The notes beneath the pieces were generated by a model. It was not told the DNA's origin. It searched no databases and worked only from the letters and a program-made list of their open reading frames with translations. Positions 45,461 to 57,500 of a stretch of 64,000 nt of DNA are shown one piece after another. The translations under genes and the position numbers were made by a program. Where the stretch lies: positions 62,001 through 126,000 of the forward strand of contig WJXW01000014.1 in assembly GCA_015832175.1 (NCBI GenBank), given 5' to 3'. Each line of letters starts with the position of its first letter. The stretch's first letter is position 1. The DNA is from Paraphaeosphaeria minitans. Its lineage: Eukaryota; Ascomycota; Dothideomycetes; Pleosporales; Didymosphaeriaceae.

Positions 45461-47562
45461 TAGTCCTATTTAGCCTATAGGAAAGAACACATAAATATTA
45501 TAAAGGAAGCTATAATAGGTATTTAAGAATTTATTTCTCTACTAACTTAGTAGAGGCGCTATCTATCTAAAAACTACTAAAGGCTATTAGCCCTAGGGTT
45601 ATAATAACTAAAGCGGCACTAAAGTAACACTAGGTAGGAATAAAAGGGGGCTATAATAACTATATTACTTTTCGCACTAGTAGTAGCAGTATCTAGAAAG
45701 GTGCACTAAGCTAGCCCTAGATAAAGGTTTAAGTAGAGTTACTTTATAAGACTCTTAATATAAGTTAAAGGGTATATACTATTAGGCTAGGGCTACTAAG
45801 AGGGTAGAGTAGTATTAGCTAGGAGCTATTCTAAGTTACTCTATAATAGTAGCGAGTAGGTTAGTAGTTTACGCTTAGGTTTAGGTTATTTTATCTAGGC
45901 GCTAGCCTATACTCTTCTTAGATTACTAGATGTAATTTTTTATATTATTTATCTACTTTGCTATATTATTAGCTAACGCTACTAGATTCTAATTATAGTT
46001 ACTACTATGCTAGGCTAAAATTATCTAGAGCAAAGGTGCTACTAGGGCTATATTTATACTAGGTGGGGTAACTACTATTCTATTACTACGCTAAGGTAGA
46101 GGTATAGTAAAGGAGTCTAGCTCCTAGATTAGGCTAGAGTTTTTAAGCGCTAAGTTTAGGTACTGCTTATACTACTAGGCTAAGCGATAGAACTCTACTA
46201 TAAAAGTAGATAGTGTTCTAGTTATAGGCTTCTAGGGGTTAGTGCTATATATTCTAGGATTATAAATATATAAATTACTATTAACCTAGCCTTACTTTAC
46301 GTATTTAATCTAGAGGCGTAGAGCCCGCCTTAGGCCTAGGTTATTAGCAAAGGGGGCAGAATTATACTAGTAGGTGGCCTTAGTGCGATAGTAGGCGCTA
46401 TAAGAGTAGCCCTAGAATAGTTAATAGCTATATAAATATTAATAATAGTCTAGAATACAAGGCTATAGACTTACTCTATATACCTAAACTATTTTAGGCG
46501 CCTAATATATTTAATATATATAAGGCCTATATTAGAGTTAGCTAGCTCTTTATCTAAACTATCTCTTTAAAGGACCGCGCTTTTTGTAACGTAAAACTGC
46601 TTTAAGGTATAAGTAGAGGTAATAGGATTAGAGTAATTAGCTAGTACACGCCTTTTAAAAGTTATAAAAAGGTAAAGGTGATTACTACTATTAGGCTCTT
46701 ATATAGGCGTATTAAGGCTCTAGAGAATCTCTTCTACTTTAGTATTATTAATCTCCTCCTTAGTGTGCGTATAGCTAGGCTTAGTAAGGCGCTAGTTTAG
46801 GTTTAAAAGGTTATTACTACTACTACTACTACTAGAACTAAAGATATTTGCTAAAGCAGCGCTACTTTAAAGGCTGTTATTAATAATATTAATATTAGCT
46901 ATAGCTATAAATAGAACGCTAAAAAAAAGGGCTAAGAGGCTAATAAGAGCATAGGGGCGTATAGCGTAGGAATAGAAAGGGGACTAGATTAGGGCTAGAA
47001 AGAGGTAAGGATAGAGGTAGTTATAGATAGTTAAGAAAGTTAGAATAGGCGTAGGTTAGGGTTAGTATAGGAAAGAGAGAGTAGAGAAGGGAAGAAGGAA
47101 GGTAAAGTAATATAGATATAAGGAAACTATAATAGTAACGCACTACTAAAGTAATAGATATATAATAATTATATTAGAAAAGGTAGGAGCGCTGTCCTAT
47201 TACTTTATAATAATAAAGTAAATAAACAAACCGCCTAATAAGGGCCCTCGCCCTAAGGCTACTTTAGGGCCGCTTTTATACTACTACCTTACTATAGTAT
47301 AATACTTCTAAGATCTCTAAAGCTTACTTTGTAACTACAAGACGTTTTAAACTAAGTAAGGTCTAGGGTATGTAATAGGCTAGGGTATAGCCCTAGCCTT
47401 TAGAAGGATTTTAAGGAAAGGAACTGCCCTAAAGAAGTAGACTTACTAAGGAAAACTCTTCTTATAAGTAGCACACCCCCCTATAGAGACTTAATACCTA
47501 GAATTTATCCTTTATATTTTGGCACTTACAGTTCTGTTCACCCTCTAAGACTAGCCTATAAT
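45461..47562. other. Unassigned sequence 3' of gypsy-2 pol
   Basis: About 2.1 kb of RIP-type sequence. A minus-strand frame (about 46,450-45,600, including SSLIQELDSFTIPLP) and a plus-strand frame (about 46,390-47,220, including LENLFYFSIINLLLSVRIA and a basic region) are both relatively open. I recognise neither, and the strands cannot be separated by eye. A 3' LTR of gypsy-2 may be hidden here, but no partner LTR exists in the window to confirm it. Confidence 0.35.
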
Positions 47563-48815
47563 AAAATCATCCAATAATACTATAATAACCCTATGTACGG
47601 ACACCTAGGCATTATAAAAATAATAGAACTTATCTAAAGGAATTACACCTTTAAAAGATTTAAGGACGCTATAATAACTTATATCTGTAAATGTGTAGAA
47701 TACTAGAGAAATAAATATAGTATACATCTTAAATATAGAGAGATACAAGCGATTAGAATACTAACAGCACTATAGAAAGATATTACTATAGATTTTATTC
47801 CAGGAATTCTAAACTCTAAGGATTTAATAATAGGAATTAAATATAACAGTATACTAGTAATAGTCTACTAACTAACTAAGTATATTGAGCTCATTCTATG
47901 CCTTAAAAGAATAATAGTGAAGGAACTCGCTTTTTTTATTCTAGACTAACTAATTAGACACTATAGAATCCTTAAAATAATTATTAGCGATAGAGATAAG
48001 CTTTTTACGTTAAATTACTAGACAACGCTTATAGCCCTACTTAGAATAAAATAAAAGCTATTAATAGCTTACTATCTATAAATAGATAGATAGATGGAAC
48101 GTACAAACTAAACTATAGAAACGTACCTACGTATCTACTATAATAGTTAGAAGAATAACTAGGTTTTATTACTACCTATAGCATAGTTAGCCTATAATAA
48201 TAAAGTATTAGCAGTATTAGGATATACACTGTTCTATGTAAACTATAGAAGACACCTACATCTCTTTAATTAATAATTTCCTACAATAATTAAAGCAAAA
48301 AAAGATATAGATATAGTAGAAGATATAAAGAAAATACACTAACAACTGTAAGAGAATCTTAAGAAAGCTTAGCAGTAATTAATTTTATACTAAAACTAAG
48401 AACGAAAAATGGCACCTTAGCTAAAGAAGGGGGATAAAGTATATCTGCTTACAAAGAACCTTTAAACTTAGAAAAGAAACATAAGAAACTAGATTATATT
48501 AAGGTTAGACTATTTTATATTTCTAAGTAAATATTACTAGTAAATTATAAGTTAGAACTACCGCTAGATGCAAAGATACACTTAGTATTTTATGTATTAC
48601 TACTAGAACTAGCAGACCCTAATACACTAGTTAGAACTGCCTTCTACTACAGAACTAAGGAAGAAAATAAATTTAAGGTTAGAAAAATTCTAAAATATAA
48701 TTAGCATAGCAACGCGTATCTTGTTAAGTAGAAAGGTTACCTATATAGCGAAAACACTTAGGAACTAGAGAACTACCTAGGAAACTGTTAATAAAAGATT
48801 AGAGAATTCTATTAA
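47563..48815 (+). pseudogene. Integrase core and chromodomain of element D (inverted segment)
   Basis: Starts within the integrase zinc region and runs through the core to the chromodomain (about 48,656-48,815). The core shows ISDRDKLFTLNY and a decayed AYHPQTDGQTERTN-type stretch at about 47,985-48,115. It is homologous throughout to 39,296-40,551. The upstream pol sequence that should precede it lies on the other strand at 49,914-53,550. The first ~100 bases are repeated in inverted orientation at 49,914-50,015. RIP stops are frequent. Confidence 0.83.
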
Positions 48816-48871
48816 TAACCTATATAGTATAATAATATTTATACCTAAGACAGTAAAGGCACTAGATTTTC

Positions 48872-49393
48872 TTAGAATTCTAATAGGAAATCCTTAAAAG
48901 CGCTCCACGTTATAGGGGACAAAAAGGGACCTAAAAAAGTCTTATTAACTACTAGATTAATAGCCTTATAAGATTTAGCCTCTTTAATATTCTTTTTCTT
49001 AACCGCTATTACATCTTTAGTATACTTATCTAGTAAGTCTATTTACTAATATAACTAATCTTCGTACGCGCATATAACCTATAATTTCTCTAATACCTCT
49101 TTATAGGCCTTAAACGCAGCCTCCTGCATTTCTTTTAACTCTTTTATTTATATACATAATTTCCCTTTCTCTGCTAATAAATACTTAAACTTAGACTCTA
49201 AAACGTACACATTATAATATTAACCTTAATAAACATATTCCCTATATTTTCTAGACTAAACGTGAACTTTATTAACACAGTTATATTTTGTGTATATTAA
49301 GCATTTCTTAACTATAACTTTACTAAAGGAGTTAATAAAAATAGTTAGGTAATAGTAATAGGTAGTGCTAGACTTAAAACGTTGTTTAGACAT
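48872..49393 (-). pseudogene. Antisense Cys-cluster/coiled-coil frame of gypsy subfamily D
   Basis: A minus-strand frame of 174 codons, opposite to the integrase frame of this segment, starting at an ATG (49,393) 110 bases inside the LTR and ending with TAA at 48,874-48,872. It begins MSKQRFKSSTTYYYYL. The Cys region is KKCLIYTKYNCVNK, then SRKYREYVYQGQYYNV, where Tyr codons at expected Cys positions are explained by TGY-to-TAY changes. A coiled-coil-like segment follows (LLAEKGKLCIQIKELKEMQE). It has the same plan as the frames at 19,989-20,507 and 40,575-41,060, but the sequence is clearly different. Product unknown; zinc binding is inference. Confidence 0.6.
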
Positions 49394-49502
49394 AATATAA
49401 GTAAGCTAACGCTACTTATAACGTAGGATAAGCTCTAGTTATAACTAGGCATAAGACACAGTTATATAATTTAAGGATAAATCCTAGCAAGGAGGAAGAT
49501 AA

Positions 49503-49913
49503 TGTTAAGATCTAAAGGCTAGACCTCCTAGAATCTTTATATATATCTATATTCGTTGTTTAAGCGGCACAGCACAAAAGGTCATGTAACCTAATTAGTG
49601 TAATAAGAGCGCTAAGACAACTAATTAAACTAAGCACTTAATATACTAAGTAACTAATTAGTGCTTAATTAGTTTAATTAGAGCGATTAGTCCACTAATC
49701 GCTTAAAGTATATAGAAACGCAAGAATAGGCTCTTTATACTTATATTTAATCTATTTATTAATCTATTATTTACATTCTAGTAGACTACATTGTTAACTT
49801 ATTACACTTCGCAAGATACTATCGTATTAACAAGACATTCTACCTTCTGTAAGTACTCCTGCCTAAGAACTAACCTTAACCCTGTAGGACTAGCTACCCT
49901 CTTAGATTTAATA
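49503..49913 (+). repeat. 3' LTR of gypsy subfamily D (inverted)
   Basis: 411 bases, starting tgttaagatcta and ending gatttaata (from ...taaca). The U3 contains repeats around taattag and ctaattaaactaattaagcac that differ from the A and C U3. The TATA-to-end part is shared. Its outer end abuts integrase sequence at 49,914. Confidence 0.88.
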
Positions 49914-52900
49914 TAAAGGTGTAATTGCTTTAAATAAGTTTTATTGTTTTTGTAATGCCTAGGTGTCCGTACATAGGGTTATTATAGTATTGTTAGATAA
50001 TCTTAGTCTGTAGATGTTCTAGAACTTCTTAGTTAATTACTAAAAGTTAATTTAGTTCTACTGTTAGTTCTAGAGATCTATCTTTGACTTTGTAAAGGAT
50101 TGTAGAGAAGGTTTTTACCTTTTCTCTTACTAAATTACTTTATTAGCTAAGAGTGTCTACTCTACTATTTTCTTTTCTAGCTATATAGATGATTTTAAAC
50201 TTATACTATCTAGTGGTTTATAACTATCTTTATTATTATGGCGTAAGTTCTTTTGTTGTTGTAAACCTTAGAAGGTTCTTATAATCTGTATAGATTTCTA
50301 GTGTTAAGTAACTGAGCACGTAAATCCTCTAGTGCTTTAAGGCTTTAATAATAGCGTAGAGTTCTTTATTATATATATTGTATTGTGTTTTGGCGTTATT
50401 AAATTTGCATAAGTAATAGGTAATTAGGTGCTATTTACTATTACGTTCTTATTTAGCGTAGGGGCCTAGCGTAAGATTACTAGCGTCTGTCTTAAATTGT
50501 AGTAGTTTATTACTTCTAAAATAAATAAGAATAGGTTCTATAATATATACTATCTTAAGGAGTGAGAATAATATTCTGTATTTATTTGTCTATTTAAAGG
50601 GTACGTCCTTCTTTATAAGATTTATTAAAGGTATTATAACCTTTACGTAATCTTAAATAAATTATTAGTTAAATTTATAGAGTTCTAAGAATCCTTAAAT
50701 ATTCTTGGCTATCTTTAGTATTAGCTAGTTTTTAATGTATTTAATTTTACTTAGTGCTATCTTAATTCCTTCTGTAGTAATAATGTGTCCTAGGAATTTA
50801 AGTTATTTAACGTTAAACTTATATTTCTTAAGTTTAATATAAAGGCATACTTTGTCTAGTGCTTCTACTACTATCTATATATGCTTAGTGTGGTCTAATT
50901 TGTTTTTAGAAAAGACGAAGATATTATCTATATACGTAATAATAAATATGTCTAGATGTTTACAAAGTACGTTATTAATAACTGCTACAAAAGCTGCTAG
51001 TGCGTTTGTAAGTCTAAAAGGTATAACTTTATATTTAAATAGTCTGTAGCGTAATTAAAACGCTATTTTCTATTCTTTACCTTTCTTAATTTATATAAGG
51101 TAGTAACCGTCTCTTAGATCTATTATTATAAATATCTTAGCTTAAGATAGTTAGTCTCGTAACTCTATAATATTTAGTAGTAGATATTAGTTCTTTATTA
51201 TTATATTGTTAAATTATTAGTAGTTAACGTATAGTCTGTCTAATCTATCCCTTTTCTTAATAAATATAAAAGGGCTTACTGCTAGTAACTTTAATAGTTA
51301 TATATATCCTTTTTTAAGATTTGTCTTAATAAAATTACGTTCCTTAAAGAGTTCTTCTCCTATCTTACTATATAGTAGTCTAAAGGGTAGTGTCTTCTCT
51401 TTTTTTAGGTCTATTATAAGATCCTAGGGTTAATGTTTTGGTAGGTTTGCTTTTCCTTCCTTTTCTGTAAATATATGTGTCTATTTCCTATACTCTCTTA
51501 GTAAAGTAAGAGGTATACTATTGTCCTTCTTCTCGCGCTTTTTAACCTAGTAGTTCCTACTAGCGTCTACTAAGGTATACTTCTATTTTTTAACTGTCTA
51601 TTATAGTATTATGTTATTAATAACTCTCTTATTTACTATTATTTTTAGTTAAAACATAGGCTTTACTTATAGTACATAATTATAGCGTTTAAATAATATT
51701 TTCTTTATACCCTAGTTAATCTGCAGGTTGTGTATTATTAACTAAAGTAATTCTAAGACTAACTTATACTTAGATTCTAGTAAGATATCTAAAGTAAGTT
51801 CCTCTCTATGTCCTTAGACTATTATTGTGGTAGTGACCTCCTAGTATATTTAAAGTGTCTTAGGCATTAGGGATCTATTCGTAATATAGATAATATAGAG
51901 TACTTTTTTCTCTAATATTATAAGTCCTGCTTATCTTACTATTTAATAAAATATAAAGTTCCTTTCTACTCCTAAGTCTATAAGAGCTTAGGCCTATATT
52001 CCTTTAAGCTATACTAGTAGCTTAACTAATACTATGCTTACTATAGCATTTAATTTAATAAAGGCGTTTTCTTGTCTAAGTTTAGGTCTAAAAAAGACAT
52101 CTATTTATATAGGTTATAATTAAGTTTAGGTGCGTAGTATACGTTTCTAAGTATCTACTTCTGTTATTATTTTTAAGTACATAGCTTATATAGATTATCT
52201 TCTTCTTCTTCCTATAAAGATGTTCTTTTATTTTTCCTCCCGCAGTCTTTACTATTCCTATATACTAGTTAAATTAGTAGTTCTATTATTACTTTTTATA
52301 TAAGGCAGTTTGCAAAGCTGTCTAAATATTTAGCTATATAGTAGTATTTATAGTCTTAGTTTAGACACGTGTACTAGTACAGTTATATATAGTCTCTATT
52401 AATAAGTATATTACAGCATTTGTTACCCTTTAGTGTAAGGTAAGAAAAGTATTTTACTTATTATTTATCCTAGAGGTGCTTATTATAAACTGCGATAGAG
52501 TAGTCTATCTATATCTATCTACAGCGTAGTTTTCTTCTAGATTATTCCTTATTCTCCTCTTTCTCTACCTTATATTATGCGTATATTAGTTCTTCGCAAT
52601 GCGTCCACATATAGAATTAGTATGTAGGATTTTAGTAGTCTAAGTAGTACTTTATTACGTAGTCTAATTCCTTATTTTTGTAGGGTCGCATCCCTTTTAG
52701 TGCCTAGTAGGGTTCTATATAGTCCTAAACATTTAGTTTATACTTAGGTAACATAGGGTTATCTTCTTCCTGCCTACTTTATAGGTAATAAGTAGAAGAT
52801 CTTAGTATCTCTTCTATATCTTTTACGTTATAGTATATATTAGAGTTGTCTTCTAGATCTTTGTATAATTGTAAGTTAGGTAAATCTAATTACTTACTTT

Positions 52901-53550
52901 GTTCTAGTATAACGCGTTAGTAACTAAATAGCGTTATAATAACTTTCTATTCCTTATTAGGTTCTTAGTCCTTAATAGCTAGTATATTTAACTTAGTTTA
53001 ATAGACTTTGTTCTTTAATCTATAGTTCCTAGTTATATAGCCTAGTTTGCCACATATAAAGCATTTATAGGTCTTAGTTATTAGTTATTAACTTCTATTA
53101 GAGACGCGTTTATTAGGCTGCTTAGGGCCTATCCTTCCTCCTTTTCCTTTACCTATATAGTTAAACTAGACATCTTCTATTAGTTTGTATCTCTAGTAGT
53201 TCCTTAGCTATTATTTTTAGACAATTCTAACAGGGTTCTTATAAACTACTTTTACTAGTTATCTAAAGCTTATTGCCCTAGGGTTTTAGTAGAGCTCTTG
53301 TTATAGTAAAAACTATTCTTTATTAATTTTAATAGTTTCTTTATACAGTTCTTTAAAGTTAGTAATTTACGTACTACTACGTAAGAGTTCCTTACGTAGT
53401 TTCTATTTAAGTCCTTATTTATATATATCCTAAAGAGATTTATTGTTCTAGTTAAGCTATATAGCGTATCTATAAAACTTAGTTATATACTTAGCTACTA
53501 ATTATTTCTAAGTTATAGTCTAAATCTTTACTTTTGTAATAGAGTCCTTA
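49914..53550 (-). pseudogene. gag (C-terminal part) and pol of element D, left part
   Basis: A minus-strand relic homologous to 55,690-59,330 of the younger copy. It contains gag with a CCHC knuckle near 53,020-53,070, the protease region near 52,000 and RT with the YIDD-type box near 50,915-50,930. RNase H (about 50,220-50,480) and the first part of integrase follow, ending at 49,914. The break at 49,914 is the inversion junction; the break at 53,550 is the insertion of the C-type gypsy (cctta duplication). It is more heavily RIP-mutated than the inserted copy, consistent with being older. Confidence 0.85.
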
Positions 53551-53961
53551 TGTTAAATCTAAGAGGGTAGCTAGTCCTAAAGGGTTAAGGTTAGTTCTTA
53601 GGCAGGAGTACTTACAGAAGGTGGAAGGTCTTGTTAATACAATAGTATCTTGCGAAGTGTAACGAGTTAACAATTTAGTCTGCTAGAATCTAAACGATAG
53701 ATTAATAAACAGATTAAACATAAGTATAGAGAGCCTATCCTTGCGTTTTTATATACTAAGGCTGCTCCGCTGCTTAGTGCCACTAAGTAACTAAGCACTT
53801 TACGTAACTAGCTCTACTACTTAGTGCTGCTAAGTAACTGAGTACATTACGTGACTTAATCTAAGTTGCTTAGTGTCTCTTTGTTACGTTTGTAACCCTA
53901 TTGTCGCTTTATTACACCTTTATAAGCGCCTAAGTCCTACGTTGTTATCTGGTACGTAATA
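53551..53961 (-). repeat. 3' LTR of the younger gypsy C copy
   Basis: 411 bases, from tgttaaatctaag to gtacgtaata (CA to TA). It contains the two U3 hairpins of subfamily C. Confidence 0.9.
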
Positions 53962-53998
53962 TTATCTCCTCCCTTTCTATTCTTTGTCCTGAAGAATT

Positions 53999-54517
53999 AT
54001 ACCTGCTGACTGTAATTTTATAAAGCGTTGTTACGGCCTTATCTCTACTATTAAAAACTACAGAGTAGTTATAGTGTTAAAGTGCTCCTTCTGTAAGTCG
54101 CATTCCTACGTTTACAAAGTTTATGTTAGCTTAGAGAAGTGTAGTGAGTGTTAGAAATAAGGCTTAAAGTGTAATGTGGCTGTTACTAGGAATAAGTTCT
54201 TACAGTTAATTACTAAGAAGAAGAAATTAGAGGCGTAAATATTAGAGGCGCGAAAAGAATAGGACGCAGCGTTTAAAGCCCTACGCGTAGTGTGCGTAAA
54301 AGAGGATTAGTTGTTAAAATAATTAGCGCAGAACAAAAAGTGTGCTGGCGAGGTTATCGCAGTAAAAAGTACTGCGCTAATAGAGTTGGAGTTAGAGGAG
54401 GACCTAGCCTATTCTACTTGGCCTACTAGTCTGGCTAAACTTAGTATGTCTATATAGTCTGCGATAGACAACCTACCTCTAGAGTTCTAGGACAATTCCT
54501 TAGCGTTACTGTCTTAG
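53999..54517 (+). pseudogene. Antisense Cys-cluster/coiled-coil frame, younger gypsy C copy
   Basis: Colinear with 19,989-20,507 at a constant offset of 34,010. The start codon is ATA where the other copy has ATG. The Cys elements, the KKKKLEA coiled-coil-like segment and the acidic ELELEED stretch are all retained, with few in-frame stops. It lies 38 bases inside the 3' LTR and ends about ten bases from the pol stop, tail to tail. Conservation of this frame while both strands were being RIP-mutated supports a former coding role, but it is not intact in either copy. Confidence 0.62.
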
Positions 54518-54529
54518 GTAAGTCTATTA

Positions 54530-57500
54530 ATGGAATTCTTTAATCTTTTATTAATAGTTTTCTAGGTAGTCTTTTAGTTCTTAAGTGTTTTCGCTGTGTA
54601 GGTAACCTTTCTACTTAATAAGGTACGCGTTATTATGCTAATTGTATTCTAGAATTCTTTTAACTTTAAATTTGTTTTCTTCCTTAGTCTAGTGGTAGAA
54701 GGTGGTTTTAACTGGTGTATTGGGGTCTACTGATTCTAGTAGTGATACGTGGAATACTAGGTGTATCTTTGCATCTAGCAGTAGTTCCAACTTATAGTTT
54801 ACTAGTGATATTTACTTGGAAATGTAAAATGGTCTAATCTTAATGTGATCTAGTTTCTTATGTTTCTTTTTTTAAGTTTGAAGGTTCTTTGTAAGTAGAT
54901 ATACTTTATCCCCTTTCTTTAGCTAAGGTGCTATTTTTTATTTTTAGTTTTAGTATGAAATTAATTGCTGCTAAGCTTTCTTAAGATTTTCTTAGAGTTG
55001 TTAGTGTATTTTCTTTATATTTTTTGCCATATCTATAGCTTCTTTTGCTTTAATTGTCGTAGGAAATTGTTAATTAAAGAGATGTGGGTGTCTTCTGTGG
55101 TTTACATAGAACAGTGTATGTCCTAATGCTGCTAATACTTTGTTATTATAGGCTAACTGTGCTATAGGTAGTAATAAAACCTAGTTATTCTTCTAACTGT
55201 TATAGTAGATGCGTAGGTACGTTTTTATAGTTTAGTTTATACGTTCTATCTATCTGTCTATTTATGGATGGTAAGCTGTTAATAGCTTTTGTTTTGTTCT
55301 AAGTAGTGCCATGAGCGTTATCTAATAATTTGACGTGAAGAGCTTGTCTCTGTTGCTAATAATTGTTTTTGGGATTCTGTGGTGTCTAATTAGTTAGTCC
55401 AGGATAAGAAAAGCGAGTTCCTTTACTATTATTCTTTTAAGACATAGAATGAGCTTAACATACTTAGTTAGTTGGCAGACTAATACTAGTATACTATCGT
55501 ATTTGATTCCTGTTATTAGATTCTTGGAGTTTGGAATTTCTGTGACAAAATCTATAGTGATGTCTTCCTATAGTACTGTTGGTATTCTAATTGCTTACAT
55601 CTCTTTATATTTGAGATGTATACTGTGTTTGTTTCTCTGGCATTTTATACATTTGCAGATATAAGTTATTACAGCTTCCTTAATTCTTTTAAAGGTGTAA
55701 TTCCTCTAGATAAGTTCTATTGTTTTTGTGATGCCTAGGTGTCTATACATAGGGTTATTGTGGTATTGTTGGATGATCTCGGTCTGTAGATGTTCTGGAA
55801 CTTCTTAGTTAATTACTAAAAGTTAATTTAGTTCTGCTGTTAGCTCTAGAGATCTATCTTTGGCTTTGCAAAGGATTGCGGAGAAGGTTTTTGCTTTTTC
55901 TCCTACTAGATTACTTTATTGGCTAAGAGCATCTGCTTTACCATTTTCTTTTCTAGCTATATAGATAATTTTAAACTTATACTGCCTAGTGGTTTACAAC
56001 TATCTTTATTGTTATAGCGTAAGTTCTTTTGTTGTTGTGAACCTTAGAAGGTTCTTATAATCTGTGTAGATTTCTAGTGTTAAGTAACTAAGCGCGTAAA
56101 TCCTCTAATGCTTTAAGGCTTTAATAATAGCGTAGAGTTCTTTGTTATATATATTGTATTGTGTTTTGGCGTTATTGAATTTGCATAAGTAATAGGTAAT
56201 TAGGTGCCATTTACTGTTACGTTCTTATTTGGCGTAGGCGCCTAGCGTAAAATCGCTAGCGTCTGTTTTAAAGCGCAGTGGTTTATCGCTTCTAAAATAA
56301 ACAAGGATAGGTTCTATAATACATGTTGTCTTAAGGAGTTAGAATGATATTCTGCACTTATCTATCCATTTAAAGGGTACGTCTTTCTTTGTAAGATTTA
56401 TTAAAGGTATTATGACCTTTGCGTAATCTTAGATGAATTATTAGTTAAATCCACAGAATTCTAAGAATTCTTAGATGTTCTTGGCTGTCTTTGGTATTAG
56501 CTAGTTTTTAATATATTTGACTTTACTTAGTGCCATCTCAATTCCTTCTATAGTAATAATGTGTCCTAGGAATTTAAGTTGTTTAACGTTAAACTTACAT
56601 TTCTTAAGTTTAATGCGAAGGCATACTTTGTCTAGTGCTTCTAGTACTATTTGTATATGCTTGGTGTGGTTTAATTCGCTTTTGGAAAAGACGAGGATAT
56701 CGTCTATATATGCGATAACGAATATGTCTAGATATTTACAAAGTACATTGTTAATAAGTGCCATAAAAGCTGCTGGTGCATTTGTGAGTCTAAATGGTAT
56801 AACCTTGTATTTAAATAGTCTGTAGCGTGATTAAAACGCTGTTTTCTATTCTTTACCTTTTTTAATTTGTATAAGGTGGTAACCGTCTCTTAGATCTATT
56901 ATTATGAATATCTTGGCTTAAGATAGTTGATCTTGTAACTCTATAATGTTTGGTAGTGGATATTAGTTCTTTATTATTATGTTGTTAAGTTGTTGGTAGT
57001 TAACGCATGGTCTGTCTAATCTATCCTTTTTCTTAATAAACATAAAAGGGCTTACTGCTGGTAACTTTAATGGTTGTATATATCCTTTCTTAAGGTTTGT
57101 CTTAATAAAATTACGTTTTTTAAGGAGTTCTTTTCCTGTTTTACTGTATAGTAGTCTAAAGGGTGGCGTCTTCCCTTTTTCCAGGTCTATTATAAGATCC
57201 TAGGGTTAATGTTCTAGTAGGTTTGCTTTTCCTTCTTTTTCTGTAAATATATGTGTCCATTTCCTGTACTCTCTTAGTAAGGTAAGGGGTGTACTATTAT
57301 CCTCCTTCTTGCGCTTCTTAATCTAGTAGTTCCTACCAGCGTCTACTAAGGTGTGCTTCTGTTTTTTAACTGTCTATTGCGGTATTATGTTGTTAATGAC
57401 TCCCTTATCTACTATTATTTTTAGTTAATGCGTAGGCTTTACTTATAATGTATAATTGCAGCGTTTAAACGATATTTTCTTCGTACCCTAGTTAATCTAT

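Larger units (their letters stand above)
41573..47562 (+). mobile_element. Second chromovirus (gypsy-2), LTRs not recognised
   Basis: A Ty3/gypsy element unrelated at nucleotide level to subfamilies A, C and D. It begins abruptly at the end of the subfamily A 3' LTR, inside or just after gag, so its 5' end is missing. Pol extends to about 45,460, followed by ~2.1 kb of unassigned sequence. The right side is cut by the insertion of element D, and the original right neighbour resumes at 60,953. Confidence 0.75.

Noticed and set aside
50852..51049. Plus-strand open stretch of 65 codons
   Set aside because: It lies antisense to the RT region of gypsy D, with the pol frame clearly on the minus strand; it is a shadow.
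55449..55664. Plus-strand open stretch of 71 codons
   Set aside because: It is antisense to the integrase region of the younger gypsy C copy and not conserved as a frame in the other copies.
56517..56825. Plus-strand open stretch of 102 codons
   Set aside because: It overlaps the preserved RT segment with YIDD on the minus strand, which is the real coding strand.
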